A DNA stretch of 20,564 bases from contig JAEXHR010000064.1 in assembly GCA_023449855.1 (NCBI GenBank), positions 1 to 20,564 on the forward strand. Direction: 5' to 3'. Below, in pieces: positions 1 to 7,065 of this stretch; position 1 is the first letter of the stretch, and every line of letters starts with the position of its first letter. The DNA is from Pseudomonadota bacterium. GTDB lineage: Bacteria; Pseudomonadota; Alphaproteobacteria; Rhizobiales; Xanthobacteraceae. The translations under genes and the position numbers were made by a program. Below the pieces are notes generated by a model that made no database searches, had not been told where the DNA came from, and saw only the letters and a program-made list of their open reading frames with translations.

Positions 1-40
1 CTTCTGGATTGCTTCGTCGCTTCGCTCCTCGCAATGACGG
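1..40. repeat. Right half of palindromic repeat family A, cut by the window edge
   Basis: The first 40 bases match positions 14174-14213 at 39 of 40 positions; the only difference is at base 22. The matching segment is the right arm of a longer palindromic repeat (14128-14212), so this is most likely the visible half of a second copy whose left arm lies outside the window. It ends a few bases beyond the stop codon of the minus-strand gene at 48-458, a typical 3'-end position for such elements. Confidence 0.8.
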
Positions 41-47
41 CAGAGGA

Positions 48-458
48 TCATTCGATCACCCGTTCCCGCAGCGATGCATCCGGCACCATGCAAGCCTCGC
101 TTCGTCCGAAGATGCGATAGCGATTCCTTGCGATCAGATTGTAGACGGGATTGCGCAGCGCCGCCGGCACGGCGAAGAGCACGCGCACCCAGCCCCATCC
201 CGGCAGCAGCGACAGCACCGTGAGTGCAGCGTCCGACTTGAAGTAAGCAGCACCGCCATGGACCACCGCATTGGTGTCCGGGTCATGCGGATCGATCCCG
301 AAATGCTGCGCGAGTCCTGCTCCGTAGTCCGACTGGATCGGCGTGAACCGAAAGCGCTTCGCCACATCGCGTGTGGCCACGAAGCGCACCCAGCTCGAGC
401 AGAAGATGCAGACGCCGTCATAGAGAATGATGTCGTCATCGGGCCAAGGTTCGGTCAT
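48..458 (-). CDS. DCC-family (DUF393) thioredoxin-like protein
   Basis: This is a 136-residue protein with the hallmark of the DCC / DUF393 family near its N-terminus: YDGVCIFC at residues 13-20, with Cys17 and Cys20 as a CxxC pair after a beta strand. The conserved RNRYRIFGRSEAC segment (residues 111-123) also fits the family. Members are described as putative thiol-disulfide oxidoreductases with a thioredoxin-like fold, but their substrates are mostly unknown. No signal peptide is visible, so a cytoplasmic location is likely. The ATG overlaps the TGA of the upstream DUF2269 gene (ATGA at 455-458), which indicates translational coupling and possibly a shared role at the membrane. The length is normal for the family. 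The family call is firm; the activity is inferred from the family. Confidence 0.88.
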   Translation of the reverse strand: MTEPWPDDDIILYDGVCIFCSSWVRFVATRDVAKRFRFTPIQSDYGAGLAQHFGIDPHDPDTNAVVHGGAAYFKSDAALTVLSLLPGWGWVRVLFAVPAALRNPVYNLIARNRYRIFGRSEACMVPDASLRERVIE

Positions 459-919
459 GGCTTGGCGATCATCAGCCAGAGAATCGCCAGCATCGCGCCG
501 AAGCCCAGGGTGCCGAGCACGAGCGAGCGACGGAACAGGGTATGATAGCGCGGTGGCAGCGGTGCGCGATCGGCCACGGCGTTTCGGGTCAGCGAACGAA
601 TCTCGATCTGCATGAACAGCACCGGCAACCAGATGAGACTGGCCAGGGCATACAGGATCAGCGACGCGATCATCCAGGGTTCGGCGGCGGAGACGGATGA
701 CATCTCCATGAGCAGGCCGCCCGTGAACGGCTGCAGCAGCATCGCGCCGACCGTCAGCAGCGCGGTGGCGGCAAGGGAAGCGTTCGCGGTCGCTGCAATG
801 AATGCGCCGTCGCCCGACCGATGGGCCTGCAGCATCATGAACGCGATGCCTGCACCGGTGCCGAGGATGACGATCGCGCCGAGGATGTGGAGGAATTTGA
901 GGATGAAATAGACGGTCAT
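455..919 (-). CDS. DUF2269-family integral membrane protein
   Basis: The product is about 154 residues and strongly hydrophobic, with four likely membrane segments (roughly residues 5-27, 44-65, 78-100 and 130-151). The opening VYFILKFLHILGAI, with a His in the first helix, is typical of DUF2269 proteins. I chose the ATG at 919 because it begins exactly at the conserved first helix; the longer reading frame from 988 adds a hydrophilic stretch that does not look like this family. The function is unknown. The stop codon overlaps the start of the DCC-family gene, so the two are almost certainly one transcript and translationally coupled. A membrane protein paired with a thiol-disulfide-like protein hints at a redox or membrane-maintenance role, but that is inference. 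Confidence 0.82.
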   Translation of the reverse strand: MTVYFILKFLHILGAIVILGTGAGIAFMMLQAHRSGDGAFIAATANASLAATALLTVGAMLLQPFTGGLLMEMSSVSAAEPWMIASLILYALASLIWLPVLFMQIEIRSLTRNAVADRAPLPPRYHTLFRRSLVLGTLGFGAMLAILWLMIAKP

Positions 920-1186
920 TGCGGACTCGCGAACCGGCCCGGCGTTCAACGCATTGGGGACAAACCGGTATCGCGGTCTCTCTAGCACATGGATGCGGCG
1001 GAGAAGTGTAGTTGTCGCGAATCAGTTTGGCCGCGCGGAATTACCAACGCCTGCGTGCAATTGACGACAGGGTCGCGCGTCGAAGCTGCGTCCGGTGGAA
1101 AACATCATCGGCCATTGGCCCATCCCGTAACGATCTGTCTTTTTCCGGGACAGATTTTCGCGGAACTGATGCAAAATTTCCACACG

Positions 1187-1202
1187 TTAACTGATAATTA
1201 AC
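1187..1202 (+). promoter_or_regulatory. CtrA-type binding site (TTAA-N7-TTAAC)
   Basis: The bases TTAACTGATAATTAAC give a perfect match to the alphaproteobacterial CtrA box, TTAA-N7-TTAAC. The site is also the centre of a perfect dyad (CGTTAA, seven bases, TTAACG, 1185-1203). Such AT-rich hexamers are rare in this GC-rich window. It lies 43-58 bases before the GNAT start codon and about 270 bases from the DUF2269 start, so the GNAT gene is the more likely target. That CtrA binds here is inferred from the consensus only. Confidence 0.6.
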
Positions 1203-1209
1203 GATGCCC

Positions 1210-1238
1210 TTGAAGACGGTCGGGCGTGCTGCTTTGAT
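1210..1238 (+). promoter_or_regulatory. Possible sigma70-type promoter giving a leaderless GNAT mRNA
   Basis: TTGAAG (1210-1215) and TTTGAT (1233-1238) are separated by 17 bases. Transcription would begin at or near the A of the GNAT start codon at 1245. The bases before that ATG (gatcacctc) resemble the 16S rRNA 3' end rather than a Shine-Dalgarno sequence, which is consistent with a leaderless message. The hexamers are imperfect, so this is tentative. Confidence 0.35.
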
Positions 1239-1244
1239 CACCTC

Positions 1245-1754
1245 ATGAGCACAACCCTGATCGAAGTTCGGCCGGCCAAGACCGCGGATGCGGTTGAGGT
1301 GGCGTCCACCCATGACGAAGCCTGGCGCGCGGCCTATCAGGGGCTGATTCCCGGCCCTGAACTCGACAAGCTCATCAATCGCCGCGGCGCGCAGTGGTGG
1401 GATTCGGCGATCCGCAAGGGCAGCCGTGTCAGCGTACTCTGCTTCGGCGACAAGGTGGCCGGTTACGCCAATTACGGTCGCAACCGCGCCCGCAGCCTGC
1501 AATTCGAAGGCGAGATCTACGAGCTTTACCTGCGTCCGGAATTCCAGGGCCTCGGTTTCGGCCGCCGCCTGTTCGCCTCCGCCAAGCGCGACCTGATGCA
1601 GAGCGGGCTGAAGAGCCTCGTCATCTGGGCGCTCTCGGACAATGAAGGCGCCACGGAATTCTACCGTGCGCTGGGTGGCCGCATGGTGGCCCGTTCATCC
1701 GAGCGATTCGGCGCCAAATCGCTCGACAAGGTGGCCTTCGCCTGGAACGCGTGA
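1245..1754 (+). CDS. GNAT-family N-acetyltransferase
   Basis: This is a 169-residue GNAT-fold acetyltransferase of normal length. The acetyl-CoA pyrophosphate-binding loop is visible as QGLGFG at residues 101-106, preceded by the beta-4 strand IYELYLRPEF. A typical motif-B region follows (SDNEGATEFYRALGG, about 131-145). The N-terminal helix pair, THDEAWRAAYQGLIP, resembles GNAT proteins that act on small molecules or protein N-termini. The acceptor substrate cannot be deduced. The start is the ATG at 1245, where homology-like sequence begins (TLIEVRPAKTADAVEVA), but there is no Shine-Dalgarno sequence before it. Upstream lies a perfect CtrA-type box, which would make the gene cell-cycle regulated; this is inference. 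A family-B repeat begins six bases after the stop codon. Confidence 0.9.
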   Translation: MSTTLIEVRPAKTADAVEVASTHDEAWRAAYQGLIPGPELDKLINRRGAQWWDSAIRKGSRVSVLCFGDKVAGYANYGRNRARSLQFEGEIYELYLRPEFQGLGFGRRLFASAKRDLMQSGLKSLVIWALSDNEGATEFYRALGGRMVARSSERFGAKSLDKVAFAWNA

Positions 1755-1760
1755 CACCGT

Positions 1761-1873
1761 CCCTCATGGTGAGGAGGCGCGCAGCGCCGTCTCGGACCAT
1801 GAGTTCGCGGGGCGCCGAGTTCTGCGGCCATCCTTCGAGACGCGCGCCGCGGGCGCGCTCCTCAGGATGAGGG
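1761..1873. repeat. Palindromic repeat family B, copy 1 (double hairpin)
   Basis: The element has two hairpins in tandem. The left one pairs CTCATGGT (1763-1770) with ACCATGAG (1796-1803) and has an inner GGCGC/GCGCC stem. The right one starts with CATCCTTCGAGAC, has a GC-rich centre, and closes with CTCCTCAGGATGAGG. A close relative lies at 15425-15539 and a partial variant at 20482-20549. It sits just after the GNAT stop codon and before ppa, so its transcript could act as a 3'-end stabiliser or terminator. I know similar sequences as common intergenic repeats in Bradyrhizobium relatives. Confidence 0.85.
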
Positions 1874-1922
1874 CGGAGTTAGGGCAAAGGCCCATCGGTA
1901 TTTCCGCTAAGCCATTCACCAG

Positions 1923-1941
1923 CCGCGCGATTTTCGCGCGG
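1923..1941. repeat. Short perfect hairpin upstream of ppa
   Basis: CCGCGCGA and TCGCGCGG form an eight-base perfect stem around a three-base TTT loop. It lies about 72 bases before the ppa start codon, just upstream of a weak promoter-like pair (TTGAAA at 1949-1954, then 17 bases, then TAGGTC). It could be an operator or a hairpin ending transcription from upstream. No function can be assigned. Confidence 0.45.
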
Positions 1942-2012
1942 TTTGGCGTTGAAACATCAGGCTCGCTCGGCTAGGTCTGGCGCAATTCGTCACACCAGAA
2001 CCGGAGCTTTCG

Positions 2013-2555
2013 ATGCGTCTTGACGCAATCCCGCTCGGCGCCAAGGCGCCGCATGAAGTGAACGTCGTCATCGAGGTTGCGGTCGGTGGCGAGCCGATCA
2101 AATACGAGATGGACAAGGCGTCGGGCGCGCTGTTCGTCGATCGCTTCCTCTATACGCCGATGCGTTACCCCGGCAATTACGGCTTCATCCCGCACACCCT
2201 GTCCGGCGACGGCGATCCCTGCGACGTGCTGATCGCGAATACCCGCGCCATCGTGCCGGGCGCTGTGATGGCCTGCCGCCCGGTCGGCGTGCTGCTGATG
2301 GAAGACGAGGGCGGCCAGGATGAGAAGATCATCGCGGTGCCGACCTCGAAGCTCACCCAGCGCTACGACAAGGTGAAGAACTACAGCGACCTGCCGCAGA
2401 TCACGCTGGACCAGATCCAGCACTTCTTCGAGCACTACAAGGACCTCGAGCCCGGCAAGTGGGTGAAGGTGGTGCGCTGGGCGGACGCCGCGGAAGCGCA
2501 TAAGCTGATCCAGGAAGGCATCGACCGCGCCAAGGCCGAGAAGGCCAAGGGTTAA
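2013..2555 (+). CDS. ppa: Inorganic pyrophosphatase (family I, soluble)
   Basis: The enzyme hydrolyses pyrophosphate to two phosphates in the cytoplasm and so pulls nucleic acid, protein and lipid synthesis forward. The 180-residue length fits the hexameric bacterial family I enzymes. The family signature is present as DGDPCDV (residues 66-72), whose aspartates bind magnesium. The substrate-binding segments EMDKASGALFVDR (32-44) and RYPGNYGFIPHT (51-62) and the late FFEHYKDLEPGKWVKV segment are intact. GGAG lies seven bases before the ATG and supports the start. The M20 peptidase gene follows after only 28 bases on the same strand, so the two may be cotranscribed, although they have no obvious functional link. 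The identification is very secure. Confidence 0.97.
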   Translation: MRLDAIPLGAKAPHEVNVVIEVAVGGEPIKYEMDKASGALFVDRFLYTPMRYPGNYGFIPHTLSGDGDPCDVLIANTRAIVPGAVMACRPVGVLLMEDEGGQDEKIIAVPTSKLTQRYDKVKNYSDLPQITLDQIQHFFEHYKDLEPGKWVKVVRWADAAEAHKLIQEGIDRAKAEKAKG

Positions 2556-2583
2556 ATATAGCGGCGGCGCTGGGGGATATCCG

Positions 2584-4059
2584 ATGCGCCGCATGCTGAT
2601 CTGGTTTCGCAACATCATCCTCGTCGCGGTCGCCATTGTCGTGGTGCTCGCGGCGGTGGTCCTCGTGAACACGTATCGGCAAGGCTCGAAGCAGATCGCT
2701 GTTTCGCCCGCGCCGAAGCTGGCGGTGGACGAACAGGCCGCAGCTCAGCGCCTCGCCGAGGCGATCCGCTTCCAGACCATTTCCAACGCCTTCAATCCGG
2801 ATCAGGCTGCGGGCTCGCTGCGCGCCATGCATGCGCATCTGGCGGCGAGCTTCCCGGCCTTTCATGCGGCCACCAAGCTTGAGCTCGTCGGCAATTACAG
2901 CCTGCTGTTCACATGGCAGGGCAGCGACCCCGCCGCCGGGCCGATCGCGCTGCTGGCGCATCAGGATGTGGTGCCGGTGGCGCCCGGCACCGAGAAGGAC
3001 TGGCAGTATCCGCCGTTCGACGGCGTCGTCGCCGACGGCTTCATCTGGGGGCGCGGCTCCTGGGATGACAAGGGCAATCTCTATGCGATCCTGGAAGCTG
3101 CCGAGGCGATGGCCAAGGCCGGCTTCAGGCCGAAGCGCACGATCTATTTTGCCTTCGGCCATGACGAGGAAGTCTCCGGCACCCGCGGCGCGCAGGCGAT
3201 GGCAGCGCTGCTGAAGTCGCGCGGCGTGAAACTCGATTTCGTGCTCGATGAAGGGCTGCTGATCACCGAAGGAATCCTGAAGGGGCTCGACAAACCGATG
3301 GCGCTGATCGGCGTCGCCGAGAAGGGCTATGCGACGCTGGTGCTGAATGCGCGCGCGACGCCCGGCCATTCCTCCATGCCGCCGCGCGAGACGGCCATCG
3401 GCATGATGAGCGCCGCGCTCGCCCATCTGGAAAATGCGCGGCTGCCGATGCAGATCCGCAGCACGGTGGGAGAGATGTTTTCGACCATCGCGCCGGAAAT
3501 GAGCGGCTTCAATCGCGTGGTGCTGTCGAATCTGTGGCTGTTCAAGCCGCTGCTGCTGCGCGAATTCGAGAAGAGCGGGCCGACGGAAGCGACGGTGCGC
3601 ACCACCACGGCGCTGACCATCTTCAATGCCGGCGACAAGGACAATGTGCTGCCGGGCAATGCCGAAGCGGTGGTGAACTTCCGGCTGTTGCCGGGGGATA
3701 CGCAGGCCAGCGTCACCGAGCATGTGCGCAAGGTGGTTGCGAACGAGAAGATCGAGATCAAGCCGTATCCGGGCAACACCGATCCGCCTGATGTGACGGG
3801 AACGGCGAGCGCGTCCTATCGCGCGTTGAACACGACGATCCGCGAGGTGTTTCCCGATGCGCTGGTGGCGCCGGGGCTGATGGTGGCGGCGACCGACTCG
3901 CGGCACTATGCCGGCGTGACCGACAACATCTTCCGCTTCTCGCCGGTGCGCGCGAATGAGCAGGATCTCAAGCGCTTCCACGGCACCAATGAGCGGCTCA
4001 GCAGCGCGAACTACGCGGATATGATCCGGTTTTATCGACGGCTGATGGAGAAGCAGTAG
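2584..4059 (+). CDS. Membrane-anchored M20-family metallopeptidase (carboxypeptidase S-like)
   Basis: This is a 491-residue zinc hydrolase of peptidase family M20. One hydrophobic segment near the N-terminus (about residues 7-29) follows a basic start and should act as an uncleaved anchor or signal, placing the catalytic part in the periplasm. The di-metal site is visible: His126 and Asp128 in AHQD, Asp161 in GRGSWDDKG, Glu195 and Glu196 in GHDEEVSG, Asp222 in LDEG, and His466 in HGTNER. The central dimerisation domain spans roughly 240-380. The layout (TM anchor, WGRGSWDDKG, HGTNE) resembles yeast carboxypeptidase S and PM20D1 more than DapE or ArgE. Substrates would be peptides or N-acyl amino acids, but this cannot be narrowed. 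The upstream GGGGAT is a plausible ribosome binding site. Confidence 0.9.
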   Translation: MRRMLIWFRNIILVAVAIVVVLAAVVLVNTYRQGSKQIAVSPAPKLAVDEQAAAQRLAEAIRFQTISNAFNPDQAAGSLRAMHAHLAASFPAFHAATKLELVGNYSLLFTWQGSDPAAGPIALLAHQDVVPVAPGTEKDWQYPPFDGVVADGFIWGRGSWDDKGNLYAILEAAEAMAKAGFRPKRTIYFAFGHDEEVSGTRGAQAMAALLKSRGVKLDFVLDEGLLITEGILKGLDKPMALIGVAEKGYATLVLNARATPGHSSMPPRETAIGMMSAALAHLENARLPMQIRSTVGEMFSTIAPEMSGFNRVVLSNLWLFKPLLLREFEKSGPTEATVRTTTALTIFNAGDKDNVLPGNAEAVVNFRLLPGDTQASVTEHVRKVVANEKIEIKPYPGNTDPPDVTGTASASYRALNTTIREVFPDALVAPGLMVAATDSRHYAGVTDNIFRFSPVRANEQDLKRFHGTNERLSSANYADMIRFYRRLMEKQ

Positions 4060-4080
4060 GGCGGATGAGGCGAAGCGGCC

Positions 4081-4169
4081 GTAGCCCGGATGGAGAAAAG
4101 CGCAATCCGGGAATCAGAGCTTCCTCATGTCGCCGGTCCCCGGATTTCGCTTCGCTCCATCCGGGCTAC
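4081..4169. repeat. Palindromic repeat family C between convergent genes
   Basis: GTAGCCCGGATGGAG (4081-4095) is the exact reverse complement of CTCCATCCGGGCTAC (4155-4169). Pairing continues inward, imperfectly, through GCGCAATCCGGG and CCCGGATTTCGC. The transcript on either strand would fold into one long hairpin. It fills the gap between the M20 peptidase (ends 4059, rightward) and folD (ends 4172, leftward), so it could end transcription from both sides. I recognise the GTAGCCCGGATGGAGCGAAGCG type as a widespread intergenic repeat; only one copy is in this window. Confidence 0.85.
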
Positions 4170-4171
4170 AC

Positions 4172-5056
4172 TCAAACCGCCGGCGCCTTCAGCCCGTTGA
4201 TCGCGCAGGCCGCGCGCAGCGTGTTCACCAGGAGACACGCCACGGTCATCTGCCCGACACCGCCGGGCACCGGGGTGATCGCGCCCGCGGTCTTCAGCGC
4301 TTCCTGATAAGCGACGTCGCCGACGAGCTTCGATTTACCATCCGCGGCGGGCAGGCGGTTGATGCCGACATCGATCACGGTGGCGCCCTGCTTGATCCAG
4401 TCGCCGCGCACCATTTCGGATTTGCCGACGGCGGCGAAGACAAGATCGGCCTGCGCGGTCAGCTTCGGCAGGTCGCGCGAGCGCGAATGCGCGATGGTGA
4501 CGGTGGCGTTCTCGTTCAGCAGCAATTGCACCAGCGGACGGCCGACGAGATTGGAGCGGCCGATCACGATGGCGTTCATGCCTTCCAGCGAGGGATGCAC
4601 GCTCTTCGCCAGGATGATGCAGCCGAGCGGCGTGCAGGGCGACAGCGCGTCCATGCCGCTGGCAAGACGGCCGGCATTCACCGGATGCAGGCCGTCGACA
4701 TCCTTGGCGGGATCGATGGCATTGATGACGGCCTGGGTGTCGAGGCCTTTTGGCAGCGGCAGCTGGACGAGGATGCCGTGCACGGTGGGATCATTATTGA
4801 GCTTCTGCACCAGCGCGATCAGATCGCTTTGCGCGACATCGGCGGGCAGCACGTGTTCGAAGGAGGCCATGCCGGCTTCCTGGGTCTGCTTGTGCTTGCT
4901 ACGCACATAGACCTCGCTGGCGGGATCGCTGCCGACCAGCACCACGGCGAGGCCCGGCGTCAGGCCGTGCTCGCTCTTCACCCGCGCGACTTCGGCGGCC
5001 ACGCGCGTGCGCAGTTCTGCGGCGATTACTTTTCCATCGATCACGCTGGCGGTCAT
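4172..5056 (-). CDS. folD: Bifunctional methylene-THF dehydrogenase / methenyl-THF cyclohydrolase
   Basis: FolD interconverts 5,10-methylene-, 5,10-methenyl- and 10-formyl-tetrahydrofolate with NADP in the cytoplasm, supplying one-carbon units for purine, methionine and initiator-tRNA synthesis. The 294-residue length is normal. The catalytic set is complete: Tyr50, Lys54 and Lys56 in YVRSKHK, Asp121 in KDVDGLHP, the PCTPLG loop (140-145), the Rossmann-type dinucleotide loop GRSNLVGRP (166-174), and the C-terminal PVPGGVGQMT (262-271). It is the last gene of a yggT / DUF167 / folD cluster, 15 bases after the DUF167 gene, so it is probably transcribed with them. The ATG at 5056 is the natural start. 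The family-C palindrome begins just beyond the stop codon. Confidence 0.97.
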   Translation of the reverse strand: MTASVIDGKVIAAELRTRVAAEVARVKSEHGLTPGLAVVLVGSDPASEVYVRSKHKQTQEAGMASFEHVLPADVAQSDLIALVQKLNNDPTVHGILVQLPLPKGLDTQAVINAIDPAKDVDGLHPVNAGRLASGMDALSPCTPLGCIILAKSVHPSLEGMNAIVIGRSNLVGRPLVQLLLNENATVTIAHSRSRDLPKLTAQADLVFAAVGKSEMVRGDWIKQGATVIDVGINRLPAADGKSKLVGDVAYQEALKTAGAITPVPGGVGQMTVACLLVNTLRAACAINGLKAPAV

Positions 5057-5071
5057 GCGGGGTCTCCGTCG

Positions 5072-5392
5072 TCAGAGGGGGGCGGCTGCGAGGGTGCGCA
5101 GCAGCAGCCCGAGTTTGTGAGGATCGCCATTCACGGCGATCTGTTTGATGCGGGAGGTGGCGCCCGACAGCAGCCGGACGTCCCGCTTCGGCACCTTGAG
5201 CTGTTTCGCCAGCAGCTCGGTGACCGCGCGATTGGCCTCGCCGCCTTCGGCAATGGCGCGGACGCGGACTTTCAGCACCGCGCGGCCATTGGCCATGGTC
5301 TCGATCCCGTCGATGTCGTCGCGGCCGCCGCGCGGCGTCACGCGGACGGCGATGCTGACGCCATCGGCGCCGTATCGCCAGGGATCGGCCAA
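5072..5392 (-). CDS. DUF167 / YggU-family small protein
   Basis: This 106-residue protein has the DUF167 core: AVRVTPRGGRDDIDGI near residue 15, followed by VLKVRVRAIAEGGEANRAV and LAKQLKVPKRDVRLLSGATSRIKQIAV. The family folds into a small alpha/beta domain and has no agreed function. The reading frame appears to start at TTG (5392), as no ATG lies near the conserved N-terminus. The start is four bases beyond the stop of the YggT gene, which fits translational coupling. The YggT-DUF167 pairing is a widely conserved neighbourhood in proteobacteria. Here folD follows directly. The family assignment is secure; the start is moderately sure. Confidence 0.9.
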   Translation of the reverse strand: MADPWRYGADGVSIAVRVTPRGGRDDIDGIETMANGRAVLKVRVRAIAEGGEANRAVTELLAKQLKVPKRDVRLLSGATSRIKQIAVNGDPHKLGLLLRTLAAAPL

Positions 5393-5396
5393 GGTC

Positions 5397-5687
5397 TCAG
5401 GCGACGTACGGATAGATGTAGTAACCGATCACCCGCTGCAGGAAGATGATGATCAGGATCACGACGATCGGCGACAGGTCGAGGCCGCCGAGAGCAGGCA
5501 GCCGGTTGCGGATCGGCGCCAGCACCGGCTCGGTGATGCGATAGAGGAATTCGCCCACCGCGGCGATGAACTGGTTGCGGGTGTTCACCACGTTGAAGGC
5601 GATCAGCCAGGACAGGATTGCCGAGGCAATCAGCAGCCAGACGTAGAGATCGAGGACGATCAGCACGATATCGAGAACGGCGCGCAT
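5397..5687 (-). CDS. YggT-family integral membrane protein
   Basis: A 96-residue protein with two membrane segments (about residues 3-30 and 72-92) around the conserved linker EFLYRITEPVLAPIRNRLP. The following GGLDLSPIVVILIIIFLQ is characteristic of the YggT family. Related proteins have been linked to osmotic stress, cell division or photosystem-membrane organisation in different organisms, so no single role can be given. I chose the ATG at 5687, directly before the first hydrophobic helix; the longer frame to 5756 adds a proline-rich stretch unlike the family. It is the first gene of the yggT / DUF167 / folD cluster. The gap to the divergent tRNA gene should hold its promoter, but I see no strong match. 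Confidence 0.9.
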   Translation of the reverse strand: MRAVLDIVLIVLDLYVWLLIASAILSWLIAFNVVNTRNQFIAAVGEFLYRITEPVLAPIRNRLPALGGLDLSPIVVILIIIFLQRVIGYYIYPYVA

Positions 5688-5800
5688 GGCGGGAGGGGCT
5701 CGCGGGTTGGGTCGCGGATGGGACAGAGCGCTAAATATCGGTTCGGCACTGCGCAAACAAGGGAAGGACGGGCCGAAAACGCCCGGAAAATCGAGACTTT

Positions 5801-5816
5801 GACCCGCTTGCGGGTC
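5801..5816. repeat. Small perfect hairpin between yggT and the tRNA gene
   Basis: GACCCGC and GCGGGTC form a seven-base stem with a two-base loop. It lies immediately before the -35 element of the tRNA promoter and could be a binding site or an end for upstream transcription. Nothing else is recognisable in 5688-5820. Confidence 0.35.
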
Positions 5817-5820
5817 GTTC

Positions 5821-5848
5821 TTGACTTGCCGTTAACAGGGATTGTAAA
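5821..5848 (+). promoter_or_regulatory. Sigma70-type promoter for tRNA-Ala
   Basis: TTGACT (5821-5826) and TGTAAA (5843-5848) are separated by 16 bases. The expected start is about 40 bases before the tRNA gene, leaving a short leader for processing. The -35 element is close to consensus and the -10 is fair. Confidence 0.6.
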
Positions 5849-5892
5849 TGGCGCCCATTCCAGACCTGCGTCGGTACGGCGCAGTTCGAGAC

Positions 5893-5968
<76 letters not shown>

Positions 5969-6042
5969 TCCTTCGCTCGCTTCGCGCGCTTCGGCTCGGC
6001 GAGCCAATCTCCACACCATCGGACGCGAAGCGAGAGACGGAT

Positions 6043-6074
6043 GTCCCGCTGAAGCCCGTAGGGCGTAAGCGGAC
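6043..6074. terminator. Possible bidirectional terminator hairpin
   Basis: CCGCT, GAA, GCCC, GTA, GGGC, GTA, AGCGG gives a stem with a symmetrical three-base internal loop, and outer GTC/GAC bases extend it. It sits between the tRNA gene and the convergent SDR gene, where a shared terminator is expected. There is no T-run on either side, so it is not a classic intrinsic terminator. Confidence 0.35.
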
Positions 6075-6089
6075 GCAGCAACGGCTCCC

Positions 6090-6878
6090 TTAAACCTGCC
6101 CCACCCGCGTCAATTGCAGCTTCGCCACAGCCCCGGCGATAAAGCTCCGCGGGAACAGACGGAGCAGGATCGGGACGATCTTGATTCCGAGGCCCGGAAA
6201 TACCGTGCCCTTGTTGGCCATCAGGCTCTTATAGGCGAGGGCGGCCACGTCCTTCGGCGACACGCCGAGAATCATCGAATCCAGCCCCGGCTTGAAGCCG
6301 GCGCGGGCCTGGAATTCCGATGGCACCGGGCCGGGGCACAGCGCTGTGACACGCACGCCCTTGGGGCCGAGCTCCTGGCGCAGCGCCTCGGTGAAGGACA
6401 GCACATAGGCCTTGCTGGCATAGTAGACGGCCATGCCGGGGCCGGGGATCAGGCCAGCGATCGAACTCACATTGAGGATGCCGCCTTTGTGACGGATCAC
6501 GCTGGGTGCGAGTCGCAGCGACAGATCGGTGAGCGTGCGGACGTTCAGATCGATCATGCGGAGCTGCGCGTCGCGGTCCATGTCGATGGCGAAGCCGAAC
6601 ATGCCGAAGCCGGCATTGTTGATCAGATATTCGACCTCGACACCGGCGCCCTGCAGCGCGCGTTCGACGTTCGCGCAGGCATCCGGCTGTTCGAGATCGC
6701 AGGGAATGAGGATGGGCGCCGGGCCGCCGGCGGCGACGATTTCGTCCGACAGGGCGGTGAGGCGCTCGGCGCGCCGTGCCACCAGCGCCAGACGATGCTT
6801 GTGCGCGGCGAAGACGCGAACCATCTCGGCGCCAATTCCCGCCGAAGCACCGGTAATCAACGTCACGCGCTCAATCAC
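6090..6878 (-). CDS. SDR-family NAD(P)-dependent oxidoreductase
   Basis: A 262-residue classical short-chain dehydrogenase/reductase. The cofactor loop TGASAGIG is at residues 9-16, the structural NNAG motif is at 87-90, and the catalytic Ser139 (NVSS), Tyr152 and Lys156 (YYASK) are all present. The ALVARR segment after beta-2 suggests an arginine that favours NADP, which is inference. The last 40 residues (FPGLGIKIVPILLRLFPRSF) resemble the membrane-associated tail of DltE/YqjQ-type SDR proteins. The substrate is unknown. The start is GTG at 6878, as the conserved first strand begins five codons later and no in-frame ATG lies just upstream. It stands alone, with 187 bases to the TerB-like gene on the same strand. 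Confidence 0.9.
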   Translation of the reverse strand: MIERVTLITGASAGIGAEMVRVFAAHKHRLALVARRAERLTALSDEIVAAGGPAPILIPCDLEQPDACANVERALQGAGVEVEYLINNAGFGMFGFAIDMDRDAQLRMIDLNVRTLTDLSLRLAPSVIRHKGGILNVSSIAGLIPGPGMAVYYASKAYVLSFTEALRQELGPKGVRVTALCPGPVPSEFQARAGFKPGLDSMILGVSPKDVAALAYKSLMANKGTVFPGLGIKIVPILLRLFPRSFIAGAVAKLQLTRVGQV

Positions 6879-7065
6879 GGGAATTCTCTTACAAGGATGG
6901 CTTAAAGACGAATGCTTCTAACTAACGGGTAATAGGGATATCATTGATGCGCAAGCGCGAATGACCACCGGAATACCGAGCGGTCAATTCCACGCATGCC
7001 TCGCCGAAGCCGCGCATACGATGTCGCCGATTGCGCATCGCATGATGGACGATATCCGGTGCGGG

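Larger units (their letters stand above)
920..1244. other. 325-base divergent intergenic region
   Basis: This gap separates the DUF2269 operon (leftward) from the GNAT gene (rightward) and should hold both promoters. I see no credible gene in it. The left two thirds contain nothing I can assign. The right end is AT-rich and contains a CtrA-type box (1187-1202) followed by a possible promoter immediately before the GNAT start. Confidence 0.6.

Noticed and set aside
2401..3981. A 526-codon open frame on the minus strand opposite the M20 peptidase gene
   Set aside because: It is antisense to a gene with a full catalytic motif set, is rich in His, Arg and Ala as GC-rich shadow frames are, and shows no domain.
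4127..5449. A 440-codon plus-strand frame across folD and the DUF167 gene
   Set aside because: It is antisense to two recognised genes and has the low-complexity composition of a shadow frame.
6114..6905. A 263-codon plus-strand frame opposite the SDR gene
   Set aside because: The SDR frame has every catalytic residue; this frame has no domain features.
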